64,000 nucleotides of DNA from contig NZ_SLWB01000015.1 of assembly GCF_004340205.1 (NCBI RefSeq), positions 40,769 to 104,768 on the forward strand. The letters run 5' to 3'. The position numbers and the translations under genes were made by a program. Shown one piece after another: positions 29,937-37,936 of the stretch; the first letter of the stretch is position 1, and each line of letters opens with the position of its first letter. The notes beneath the pieces were generated by a model. It ran no database searches, was not told the DNA's origin, and was given only the letters and a program-made list of their open reading frames with translations. The stretch is from Acetobacteroides hydrogenigenes (GTDB lineage Bacteria; Bacteroidota; Bacteroidia; Bacteroidales; ZOR0009).

Positions 29937-32180
29937 CTAGTACACGGTAATCTCATCAATAAACATGTAACCCCTCATCACATTGGGTGCAATAAAGCGT
30001 ATGTAGCGCGTTTTTGTGTTGCCGCAATCGAAGGTGAAGGATTTGAACCTTAGCAGAAGATCGTTTGTAGGCGTAGTATTCACCTCTTTTTTGAAGGTGG
30101 TAAAGGTTTTGCCATCCTCCGAGAATTGCACCTCTACGTATGAAGGGAAGTACACTCCCGGACCGGGCTGCTGCATAAAGCGGATGGCTACGCTAGAGAT
30201 GGGCTGTACGCTCTCCATATCTACGGTAACATCGAAATTCTTTAGGTAGCCCAGCCATTGCTTGTCGTGGTAGGTGAGCGAACCCTTTACGCCGTTGGTT
30301 AGCGTTTGCTCCTTTTGTGCGGGGTACGAGTCGCTCCACAGGGTGTTAAAGGTAACAGGTTTGCCGATTGCCAAGTGGTAGTTGGTGGTATCGCAGGCGG
30401 CCTCGCCCTGCATCTCCCCGTTCTTGAATATGGCTGCCTTTACAATCGTTTTTCCGGATGTGTAGAATGGCTTATCGTAGAGTTGCGAGCTGGCGGTTGG
30501 CGCGTTCCCATCGGTGGTGTAGCGAATCTCTGGCTTGTACTGCTCGCTGGTAAGGGTAATCTGGTTTTGCTTCCTTTCGTAGTCGGGAAGGGCCGCAATT
30601 GTTACGGAGTTGGATGGACGGTAGTAGTTAACGTTGTTGCTCTGAAGCAGGCGGTAGTGGTGCTGTAGGCGGCGCTGGAAGTCGGAGTAATCCTTCTTAT
30701 CCTTAGCCGTCCAGGCTACCTCGGCAAGCGCAATGGCTCGTGGGTAGGCCATGTACTCCACCTGATAGGTTGTTGGCATGTACTCGCTCCAAAGGTTGGC
30801 TTGGGTACCCATTACGTGCTTGCTCTGCTCGGCTGTTAGCGCAGCAGGCACAGGCTCGTAGGCGTAAACGCGCGACAGCGGAAGGAATCCGCCAATGGCC
30901 TCGGGCTGTGTGGTGGGGTCGCTCTGGTAGGCGTCGAGGTAGGTTTCGCCGGGGGTCATCACCACATCGTGCCCCTGCTGCACGGCCTTAATGCCGCCAG
31001 CTTCGCCGCGCCAGCTCATCACGGTAGCATCGGCAGGTAGACCGCCATCTACAATCTCGTCCCAGCCGATAAGCTTACGGCCATTATCCTTTAGAAATTG
31101 CTCCATGTGCTTAATCAGGTAGGCCTGCAGCTCGTGCTCGTTGGTAAGCCCCTTCTCCTTTTTTAGCGCCTGACACTTGGGGCACTCCTGCCAAGGCTTG
31201 ATGTTGGCCTCATCCCCCCCCACGTGGATGTAGGTGGATGGGAATATCGCCATAACCTCCTTTAGTACATCTTCGAGGAAGGTATAGGTTTGTGGGTTTC
31301 CGATGCAGAACTCGCCGTTCTTGTAGGGAACTCCGGAGCACGATAACTCGGGGTAAACCGCAAGCACCTCCTCGGAGTGGCCGGGCATCTCAATCTCGGG
31401 GATTACCGTGATGCCCAGTTTGGCGGCGTAGGCCACAATTTCGCGGGCATCGTCCTGCGTGTAGTAGCCACCGTAGGCGTTAGGAGCACCCTCGTCGGCA
31501 TACTTGCGGGGAGAACTCCACCAATCCCTCCAGCGGTTGTGGGTGCGGAATGCCGCTTTTGATGTTAACAGCGGATACTTCTTGATCTCCAACCGCCATC
31601 CGGGGCCATCGGTAAGGTGCCAGTGGAAGGTGTTGTACTTGTAGAGCGCCATCATGTCGAGGTACTTCTTGACGAAGTTAACCGGCATGAAGTTGCGCGA
31701 CACGTCGAGGTGCATGCCGCGGTAGCTAAAGCGGGGGATATCCTTAATATCGGTGCAGGGGATGCTGGCCATGTTGGGCTGCAGCTGCTGCAGTTGTAGC
31801 AGGGTAAACACGGCGTTGGTTGCCCCCTTTAGGGTTGATGCGGTAATGGTGATCTTGCTTGGGGCGACGGATAGCTGGTACCCTTCGTTGCCGAGGCTGT
31901 CCTTCTTATCGGCTTCTAGGAAGACGATGGATGCCTTTTTGCTGCTTCGGGCAATGGCGTTGCTCAGCCTCAGCTTCTCAGCAAGCAGGTTGGCTGCCTC
32001 CTTAAATTGCGATGGGGCATGCAGCTTTACGCTTGGGGTGATGGTGAAGGCGCCCGGCTTATCGGTGCACGATAGCGGCTTCGGAATCAGGTCTGATGCA
32101 AGTGGGGTGCTGGTGCCCTGAGCGCCTGCGGCTCCGGCAAGTAGCATAAGCCCCCACAGCAGTAGGTTGCTTCTTCTCAT
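29937..32180 (-). CDS. Beta-N-acetylhexosaminidase, GH20, secreted
   Basis: Exo-enzyme removing terminal GlcNAc/GalNAc. 747 residues from the ATG at 32180 (the frame extends further but only this start yields a signal peptide, LLLWGLMLLAGAAGAQG). Domains: GH20b (about 30-150), catalytic barrel (about 155-500) with YRGMHLDVSRNF, HWHLTDGPGW and HVGGDEAN (the catalytic D-E pair), a chitobiase C-terminal/FN3-like unit (about 535-600, IRYTTDGNAPT) and a discoidin (F5/8C) carbohydrate-binding domain at the end (about 610-747). First gene of the pair with the fucosidase. Confidence 0.93.
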   Translation of the reverse strand: MRRSNLLLWGLMLLAGAAGAQGTSTPLASDLIPKPLSCTDKPGAFTITPSVKLHAPSQFKEAANLLAEKLRLSNAIARSSKKASIVFLEADKKDSLGNEGYQLSVAPSKITITASTLKGATNAVFTLLQLQQLQPNMASIPCTDIKDIPRFSYRGMHLDVSRNFMPVNFVKKYLDMMALYKYNTFHWHLTDGPGWRLEIKKYPLLTSKAAFRTHNRWRDWWSSPRKYADEGAPNAYGGYYTQDDAREIVAYAAKLGITVIPEIEMPGHSEEVLAVYPELSCSGVPYKNGEFCIGNPQTYTFLEDVLKEVMAIFPSTYIHVGGDEANIKPWQECPKCQALKKEKGLTNEHELQAYLIKHMEQFLKDNGRKLIGWDEIVDGGLPADATVMSWRGEAGGIKAVQQGHDVVMTPGETYLDAYQSDPTTQPEAIGGFLPLSRVYAYEPVPAALTAEQSKHVMGTQANLWSEYMPTTYQVEYMAYPRAIALAEVAWTAKDKKDYSDFQRRLQHHYRLLQSNNVNYYRPSNSVTIAALPDYERKQNQITLTSEQYKPEIRYTTDGNAPTASSQLYDKPFYTSGKTIVKAAIFKNGEMQGEAACDTTNYHLAIGKPVTFNTLWSDSYPAQKEQTLTNGVKGSLTYHDKQWLGYLKNFDVTVDMESVQPISSVAIRFMQQPGPGVYFPSYVEVQFSEDGKTFTTFKKEVNTTPTNDLLLRFKSFTFDCGNTKTRYIRFIAPNVMRGYMFIDEITVY

Positions 32181-32263
32181 GTTGAATAATAGTGTGATGT
32201 TAGAGGTCGTTGCGGCATCATCAGCTATTCCCATTATTGCTGATGGCGCGCGCAGCTGCATCG

Positions 32264-32271
32264 CAAATGTA
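32264..32271 (-). promoter_or_regulatory. -7 box for the GH20-GH29 operon
   Basis: Leftward TACATTTG (TAnnTTTG), giving a leader of about 75-80 bases before the GH20 start. Confidence 0.5.
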
Positions 32272-32318
32272 GCTCTTAAAATTGTGAAGTAAAATGATTA
32301 ACGATGCGGTTAAACCGA

Positions 32319-32472
32319 TTCCTCCCCTGTTCGGGAAATCGTCAAAGTAAACGGGTTGGGCATTCCCCTGCCAAGGGAATTGCCAAAGTAAAAGGGTTGG
32401 GAGTTCAATTGGCGATTGAATCATCAAAGTAACTGAGGTGAAGGTTCAATTGGCAATGGTGCCAATTGTTTC
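32319..32472. repeat. 41-base tandem array with covarying stems
   Basis: Units begin at 32319, 32363, 32404 and 32445 (spacing 44, 41, 41). Shared tail GTCAAAGTAAACGGGTTGGG / GCCAAAGTAAAAGGGTTGGG / ATCAAAGTAACTGAGGTGAA. The head of each unit is an inverted repeat of different sequence: ATTCCC-tgccaa-GGGAAT in unit 2, TTCAAT-tggcg-ATTGAA in unit 3, CAATTGGC-aatggt-GCCAATTG in unit 4. Confidence 0.85.
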
Positions 32473-32505
32473 TTTAAAAATGGAATATGGCACAACTTTT
32501 CTTCG

Positions 32506-32537
32506 AAGGTTATCCCCCGCCAGCGGGGGATAACCTT
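32506..32537. repeat. Strong hairpin AAGGTTATCCCCC
   Basis: AAGGTTATCCCCC-gccagc-GGGGGATAACCTT, perfect 13-base stem, lying in a divergent intergenic region where no transcript ends; not followed by a T run. Confidence 0.85.
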
Positions 32538-32627
32538 TATACAACAAAATGCGGATTTCTTTACGTCTCTTTGCTATAAGAGATGGATGTTATAAAAGCA
32601 AAATCACTGGATTCCCCTCCCCAAAAG

Positions 32628-32658
32628 TTTGCTCGCGCCGATGCACTTCCTATATTTG
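32628..32658 (+). promoter_or_regulatory. Promoter of the YfcC-family transporter gene
   Basis: TTTG at 32628-32631, 19 bases, TATATTTG at 32651-32658: a near-ideal Bacteroidota -33/-7 pair, 27 bases before the ATG. Confidence 0.7.
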
Positions 32659-32684
32659 TACACCTTAACATTAACAGCTAACCT

Positions 32685-34286
32685 ATGGGTTCGAAAAGAA
32701 AATTCACCATACCGAATAACTTCGTTATCGTTTTTTGGATAATTGCCATCTGCGCCCTGCTTACCTGGTTTCTGCCCGGTGGCGAGTACGTAAAGGCCAC
32801 CGACGGAACGGTTACCTTTAACCAAATCGACAATGTGCCGCAAACCTACCAGCTCTTCACCTCCTTCTTTAAGGGGTTCGAGAAGGGTGCGGGCATCATC
32901 ATATTTATTCTTGTTGTGGGTGGCGCCTTCTGGGTGGTTAACTCCAACGGCTCCATCGACGTGGGCATCTACTCGTTCCTGAACAAGTCGAAGGGATGGG
33001 AGCGCTTCTGGCTGGTGCGCAAGCTGGGGGTAAACAACGTCATCATGGTAAGCATCATGATCATCTTTAGCCTCTTTGGGGCGGTGTTCGGCATGAGCGA
33101 GGAGACCATAGCCTTTGCCGTGGTGATTATTCCGCTGGCTATATCGATGGGGTACGACTCGCTGGTGGGCCTAGGGCTGGTGTACGTGGCGGCTCATACC
33201 GGTTTTGCCGGGGCAATGCTCAACCCGTTCACCATCGGCATTGCTCAGGAGCTCTCGGGTATTCCTCTCTTCTCGGGCATCGAGTATAGGTTTATCTGCT
33301 GGATCATCCTTAACGTTGCCCTAATCATCTTCGTGCTTCGCTACGCCCATAGGGTGAAGAAGAACCCTAAGATCTCGCCTGTTTACAACGAAGATAAGTT
33401 TTGGCGCGACCGCTTCAGCGAGGAGAAGTCGCACGTGGAGCATATCACGCCCAAGTCGGCCTGGTGGGCCTTTGGCCTTAGCCTTGCCGGGCTTATTGCC
33501 TTCTCCGTTGTGTATCCTACCACCTCGCTGGTAATCGGCAAGTCGACCTTAACGCCGATGCCGATAATGCCGTTAACAACGGTTCTCTACGCGCTGCTGT
33601 GCTGGAGGAGCCTCCGCAAGTCGGTGCACTTCTTTATCCTGCAGCTGCTGGGCTTCACCATCCTTTACCTTATTGTTGGTGTGATGGGCTACGGCTGGGG
33701 TATCGACAAGATTGCCGGACTCTTCTTTGCGCTTGGGTTGCTGAGCGGCTTGGCCATTGGATACAAGGCAAACGATATCGTGAAGCACTTTATGGATGGC
33801 GCCAAGGACTTCATGTCGGCGGCCATCATCGTAGGGTTTGCCGGGGGTATCATCGTCATCCTTCAGGACGGAAAGGTGGTGGACACCATCCTGCACGGGC
33901 TGTCCTCGACGCTCGGGTCCTACGGCAAGATAGCCGCTACCGAAACCATCTACGGTATCATCACCCTTATCAACATGATTATCCCATCGGGTAGCGCCAA
34001 GGCGGCCCTCACCATTCCGATATTTGCCCCCTTCTCCGATATCATCGGCATATCGCGGCAATCAACGGTAATGGCGTTTCAGTTGGGTGGCGGCTTTACC
34101 GAGATGATCACCCCTATTTCGGGAGTGCTCATCGGCGTGTTGGGCGTGGCCAAGGTTCCCTACGCCAAGTGGATTAAGTGGGTGCTTCCCTACATCATCG
34201 TCCTGATTATTATAGGAGCCCTTTTGCTGATCCCAACCGTAACGATGGAGCTGAGCGGCTTCGAGATGGTTCCTGCAACACGGTAG
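32685..34286 (+). CDS. YfcC/DcuC-family membrane carrier
   Basis: Inner-membrane carrier of 533 residues with about 12-13 transmembrane helices. Matches the YfcC (putative basic amino acid/C4-dicarboxylate anaerobic carrier) family: NNFVIVFWIIAICALLTWFL then PGGEY at the start, GAFWVVNSNGSIDVGI (about 82-97), FGMSEETIAFAVVIIPLAIS (about 144-163), and GGGFTEMITPISGVLIGVLG near the end. The substrate cannot be read from sequence; peptides/amino acids are likelier than sugars, so a link to the glycan locus is only positional. Confidence 0.85.
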   Translation: MGSKRKFTIPNNFVIVFWIIAICALLTWFLPGGEYVKATDGTVTFNQIDNVPQTYQLFTSFFKGFEKGAGIIIFILVVGGAFWVVNSNGSIDVGIYSFLNKSKGWERFWLVRKLGVNNVIMVSIMIIFSLFGAVFGMSEETIAFAVVIIPLAISMGYDSLVGLGLVYVAAHTGFAGAMLNPFTIGIAQELSGIPLFSGIEYRFICWIILNVALIIFVLRYAHRVKKNPKISPVYNEDKFWRDRFSEEKSHVEHITPKSAWWAFGLSLAGLIAFSVVYPTTSLVIGKSTLTPMPIMPLTTVLYALLCWRSLRKSVHFFILQLLGFTILYLIVGVMGYGWGIDKIAGLFFALGLLSGLAIGYKANDIVKHFMDGAKDFMSAAIIVGFAGGIIVILQDGKVVDTILHGLSSTLGSYGKIAATETIYGIITLINMIIPSGSAKAALTIPIFAPFSDIIGISRQSTVMAFQLGGGFTEMITPISGVLIGVLGVAKVPYAKWIKWVLPYIIVLIIIGALLLIPTVTMELSGFEMVPATR

Positions 34287-34311
34287 AAACGCCCAATTTG
34301 GGCATCTCTAC
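34283..34311. repeat. Palindromic repeat GTAGA-type (host copy)
   Basis: GTAGAAACGCCC-aatt-tGGGCATCTCTAC just after the carrier stop; same build as the prophage copy at 6633, and could work as a weak terminator. Confidence 0.7.
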
Positions 34312-34437
34312 GATGGTATCTACAATATTATGCGCAACCGACTTTGTGTCAGATGCGCATTTTTTTAGATGGTTAAAAAAATGTATATCTTGGCTCGTGT
34401 TTTTTAATTATTACAAACAGATTAAATCTAACCTGAA

Positions 34438-35100
34438 ATGGAAATTGGGGAAATTAAACGGGCTATTGAAGAATGGTCCAAAGCCAGAACATCGGCAGAC
34501 GATGTTTTAGCCTACCTAAAGCAGGGTACCTGTTTTAAGATCGAGAGATCGAACTACGATCTTTGGAAGACGAAGTCTCCAAAAGAGCTACATGTCTACC
34601 TCGGTGTTTTTAACGGTCAACTACAGTTTGTTCTTATCGACAGCGAGTCGGATAAGAATCCAGAGGCAAATATCGATTCGATAGTTGTGCAGGATTACTA
34701 TCCAGGTCTTAATGTGCTTGATGGCGGAATTATCGACCATGCAAAGGATGGCAGCGTAAAAGTTGTTGAGGCCTTAAAGAGGGTAATGAGGTGGACGGTG
34801 TTTATGGAATCGTGGGTTAGGAACAGTGTGGAGTCGTCGGCTGGTGTTTTTCAGGCCTTTGTGCTACCCTTTAGTGATCTAACCTCGCAGTTCGAAACCG
34901 CAGGCTGCTACGAAACCATGGCCATCTTTGGGTTGAACGGTAAGAATGCCGACCTGATGCTTTGGGGAATGCCAACAACCATCGAAAGTAGTGGATTACG
35001 AACAGCCGCAGTCCCTACTGGTGAAGATAAGGGAACTCCTGTTGAGGATATATCTACTCCTTGCCCTCCTTTTCATAACGATGGATTAGGGCTTCTTTAA
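34438..35100 (+). CDS. Hypothetical cytoplasmic protein, head of signalling cluster
   Basis: 220 residues, soluble, not recognised. Alpha/beta pattern: helical start (EIGEIKRAIEEWSKARTS), strands ELHVYLGVFNG and LQFVLIDSESDK (about 55-80), a helix VKVVEALKRVMRWTVFMESW (about 110-130), then PFSDLTSQFE and a low-complexity C-terminus rich in T/P. It ends 14 bases before the membrane protein gene and is in operon-like spacing with the two-component genes. It may be an input or accessory protein for the kinase; that is inference. Confidence 0.65.
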   Translation: MEIGEIKRAIEEWSKARTSADDVLAYLKQGTCFKIERSNYDLWKTKSPKELHVYLGVFNGQLQFVLIDSESDKNPEANIDSIVVQDYYPGLNVLDGGIIDHAKDGSVKVVEALKRVMRWTVFMESWVRNSVESSAGVFQAFVLPFSDLTSQFETAGCYETMAIFGLNGKNADLMLWGMPTTIESSGLRTAAVPTGEDKGTPVEDISTPCPPFHNDGLGLL

Positions 35101-35114
35101 ACGAACGGTAAGCT

Positions 35115-35783
35115 ATGGATCAGAACCAGATTTGGACTTATGTCTCTTTACTTTCACCTATTGTTCTTTTATTAGGGATCTCAATAGGGCTTTATAACTT
35201 TAAGCATTTGGGCGTAAGTACAAGGTATTTATTCTACTATTTGGTGCTGTGCCTTGGTGCCGATTTTCTTTGCCGGTACTTTGGATATTACTCCCGCTTT
35301 AAGTACAACCTTTTTATTGTGCCCATATTCGGCTTTTTTGAGCTTGCAATATTCTCGAAGCTATACTACAGCCATATCCTTAGGCGCAGGAGTAATATCC
35401 TTATTGGGTTTATGGTATTAGCCCTTTTATGCGTCTCTTCCGAACTGCTTTTTGTAAGTAGGCTGTTACATCTAAAAAACTTTCAATCGTTTGGAAAGGT
35501 TATTGCCGATGTGGTTATTGTTTTATACTGTCTTATGTACTACTGGAGGATTTTTAATGGCAGTATTCCCATTGTGAAGGAGCATCGCTACTTAAATGTT
35601 GCTGCACTAATCTACTTTTCAATAAATCTAGTTCTATTTCTTCCCATAAATTTTTTGGTTAACGAGTCAATTAGCGTTGTTTTTCTATTTTGGGTGTTAA
35701 ATTTGGTGTCGTTAAATCTCTTTTACCTTGTTTTAATCTACTTGATATGGCAGAATGGCAAGATCCGCAAATGTTTGCGGTAG
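35115..35783 (+). CDS. Multi-pass membrane protein, probable partner of the kinase
   Basis: 222 residues with about seven hydrophobic helices (for example WTYVSLLSPIVLLLGISIGL, YLFYYLVLCLGADFLC, NILIGFMVLALLCVSSELLF, VVFLFWVLNLVSLNLFYLVL). The helical layout resembles the 7TM sensory modules that Bacteroidota place next to or fused to histidine kinases. Its last 37 bases overlap the kinase gene, so translation is coupled and the kinase, which has only a single membrane helix, may use it as a sensor. Confidence 0.7.
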   Translation: MDQNQIWTYVSLLSPIVLLLGISIGLYNFKHLGVSTRYLFYYLVLCLGADFLCRYFGYYSRFKYNLFIVPIFGFFELAIFSKLYYSHILRRRSNILIGFMVLALLCVSSELLFVSRLLHLKNFQSFGKVIADVVIVLYCLMYYWRIFNGSIPIVKEHRYLNVAALIYFSINLVLFLPINFLVNESISVVFLFWVLNLVSLNLFYLVLIYLIWQNGKIRKCLR

Positions 35784-36505
35784 GACTTCTTATCGTACTG
35801 CTTTTTACCGTTGTTTTAGTTGTTAGCATGGTTTTGCTCACACGAAAATACATTAAGCGAATCATTCAAGAACAGGAGAAGTTTACGCAAGCCAAGTTGG
35901 AACATCAGAAATCGTTGCTTTGGAATAGCGTTTTAGTGCAGGAAAAGGAGCGCGACCGTATTGCTTCGGATCTTCACGACGAATTGATTTCGAAGCTAAC
36001 TGTTCTGACCTATGCGCTGCAAACCAACAATGAGAAGGTTAAGCCTGTAGAGTTGCTGGGCGACTCCATTAAGATTGCCCGTAGAATTACGCACGACCTT
36101 CGTCCTCCTATGCTCGAGGAAACTTCTTTAGATGAGTTGGTGGAGGATTTTATTCTACCTCTTAAAAGCGCATATTTAATCAGCTACCATTTTCACCATC
36201 AGCAGCACCAAGCGCTTAAGACCGATGTGAAGTTGCAGCTGTTTCGGATTGTACAGGAGGTGGTTAATAACATACTGAAGCATGCCCATGCCTCCGAGAT
36301 TAGCATTAATCTGCGGATTACAGATGCCATTGTTGCTCTAGTTATTCGCGATAATGGAGTTGGATTTGATAGCACTGAAAAGGCAAAGGGCCTTGGGTTA
36401 AAGAATATCGAGTTTCGGGCTCAGCTGCTAAGTGCGAAGAGCCGGTTTAAGTCGGCGCCGAGCAGAGGTGCCACTTTTCAGCTTCTGTTGAAAAATAACG
36501 TTTGA
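35747..36505 (+). CDS. NarL-type sensor histidine kinase
   Basis: 252 residues from the ATG at 35747. One transmembrane helix (about 9-32) near the N-terminus, then a short coiled linker, the HisKA_3 dimerisation domain with ERDRIASDLHDEL (H77 the phospho-acceptor) and a HATPase domain with N box VNNILKHAHASE (about 175-186), G1 VIRDNGVGFDS and G2 KGLGLKNIEFRAQLL. No periplasmic sensor domain exists, so input must come from partners. Followed after 4 bases by its response regulator. Confidence 0.9.
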   Translation: MAEWQDPQMFAVGLLIVLLFTVVLVVSMVLLTRKYIKRIIQEQEKFTQAKLEHQKSLLWNSVLVQEKERDRIASDLHDELISKLTVLTYALQTNNEKVKPVELLGDSIKIARRITHDLRPPMLEETSLDELVEDFILPLKSAYLISYHFHHQQHQALKTDVKLQLFRIVQEVVNNILKHAHASEISINLRITDAIVALVIRDNGVGFDSTEKAKGLGLKNIEFRAQLLSAKSRFKSAPSRGATFQLLLKNNV

Positions 36506-36509
36506 TAAA

Positions 36510-37205
36510 ATGGAAGAGAATAGCTCATCAATAAGGATTGCGATTGTAGACGACGAGGCGTTGATTGTGATGCTTCTGTCTGACTTTTTTGCAAAGCACG
36601 AGCAAATTGTTGTGGACTTGACCGCTACAAGTGGACAACAAATTATTGATGCGTTTAAAGGAGCCCAAAGTATCCCAGAGATACTGCTGTTAGATCTCCA
36701 AATGGGAGAAATGAATGGGATTGAAACGGCTGCTATTCTTAAGCAGAATTATCCCGATTTAAAGATTATTGTTGTCTCTTCGCACTACAAGAAGTCGTTT
36801 ATGGGCTACATGCTAAAGCTAGGGGTAAATGCCTTCCTTCCTAAAGGGATAGCACCGCAGCAGCTTGCCGAAGCCATAGAAGAGGTGCATGCTAAAGGCT
36901 TCTACTTTATGAGCGAGCAGATCGAAGTGATGCGCAATCAGATAGCATCGAGTGTGCCTGCTCCAGTATTTAAAACCGAGGAGACGCTTTCCGAGAGGGA
37001 AATTGCCGTGCTGAGGCTTATATGTATGCAGTACACCGCTCAGGAAATTGCCGATAAACTGTTCATCAATAAGCGAACCGTAGAGGGCTATAAAAGCAGC
37101 CTGCTGGCAAAAACTTCAGCAAAGAATACGGCGGGGCTGGTTATATACGCAATTCAGAAGCAAATAATCGATATAGACGACTGCTTCTTCACCCTTACAG
37201 AATAG
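36510..37205 (+). CDS. NarL/LuxR-type response regulator
   Basis: 231 residues. Receiver domain 8-125 with acidic pair DDE (14-16), phospho-acceptor D62 in LLLDLQMGEMNG, T/S switch region VVSSHYKKS and K in LPKG. C-terminal LuxR helix-turn-helix (about 165-222) with LSEREIAVLRLICMQYTAQE and INKRTVEGYKSSLLAKT. Cognate of the upstream kinase. Target genes unknown; the AidA/PixA-like gene downstream is the nearest candidate. Confidence 0.92.
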   Translation: MEENSSSIRIAIVDDEALIVMLLSDFFAKHEQIVVDLTATSGQQIIDAFKGAQSIPEILLLDLQMGEMNGIETAAILKQNYPDLKIIVVSSHYKKSFMGYMLKLGVNAFLPKGIAPQQLAEAIEEVHAKGFYFMSEQIEVMRNQIASSVPAPVFKTEETLSEREIAVLRLICMQYTAQEIADKLFINKRTVEGYKSSLLAKTSAKNTAGLVIYAIQKQIIDIDDCFFTLTE

Positions 37206-37388
37206 GATATGCTTACATCCCTTCAAGCATAATTCGGACTTTACGTGCGAATACGTATAAATACCTGTTTTAAAAATCAGGTATTTCCTACCTTGTAAAT
37301 ACATTTTCGTCTGCTCATCTTTGTGCTCGACATTTACCGATTAGGACTTTGGTCGGTAAAGAGGGATTTATTCTTAGATGTAGAAATT

Positions 37389-37778
37389 ATGGGTGCAGTT
37401 GATGTTTTAATTGTAATAGACACTGATGGTGCAGCCTCTAGTGGAAATCTTCGGGATAATGTTTCGCTAGTTGAAAAGGTAGATGGTGCAGGCTCGTGGA
37501 GTAAGCGCTGCTGCGATTTAATAACTTGCTGCAAAGCTGGGCAAACTGTTAAATGGAAAGCCGTTCCTAAATCTCCCGAAAGCGCAGTCGAGATTCTGGA
37601 GTTTAAGGGGCAGATGGTTCAAGGGGTTTGCAAGCCTATTCAAAAGAATATCTTTACCGGTATCTGGGAGGGGCAGATTAACCCATCCTCTAACGGACGA
37701 TATCAGTATTCGGTAGATCTTGTTTTTGATGGAATTCGGATGTCTTTTGATCCGTATATTTTGGTAAATAAGGAATGA
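37389..37778 (+). CDS. AidA/PixA (inclusion body protein) family-like protein
   Basis: 129 residues from the ATG at 37389 (an upstream in-frame stretch to 37323 is unlike the family). The start AVDVLIVIDTDGA closely resembles the DVLVTIDTE start of AidA/PixA proteins, and later elements occur in the same order: GQTVKWKAV (about 52-60), IWEGQINPSSNGRYQYSVDL and IRMSFDPYILV at the end. Family members are quorum- or stationary-phase-induced proteins that can form inclusions; their molecular function is unsettled. It stands alone downstream of the response regulator. Confidence 0.55.
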   Translation: MGAVDVLIVIDTDGAASSGNLRDNVSLVEKVDGAGSWSKRCCDLITCCKAGQTVKWKAVPKSPESAVEILEFKGQMVQGVCKPIQKNIFTGIWEGQINPSSNGRYQYSVDLVFDGIRMSFDPYILVNKE

Positions 37779-37846
37779 CCAACAGCCAGTATCTAAATAT
37801 AGCTATAGAAGAAACGTATAAAAGAATTGGGCAGTAATAATTATGG

Positions 37847-37877
37847 GGGGTATCTCGACGAGATATCCCCTTATTTT
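37847..37877 (+). terminator. Terminator after the AidA/PixA-like gene
   Basis: GGGGTATCTCG-ac-GAGATATCCCC-ttatttt; stem of 10-11 bases with T-rich tail. Confidence 0.75.
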
Positions 37878-37936
37878 ATGCGATGTGCTCATTAATTCCT
37901 TCTATTGTTCTAAATTCATCCCAAATTATTACTTGT

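Noticed and set aside
33573..34061. Antisense frame inside the YfcC-family carrier
   Set aside because: Charged low-complexity product, no start signals; shadow of the transporter frame.
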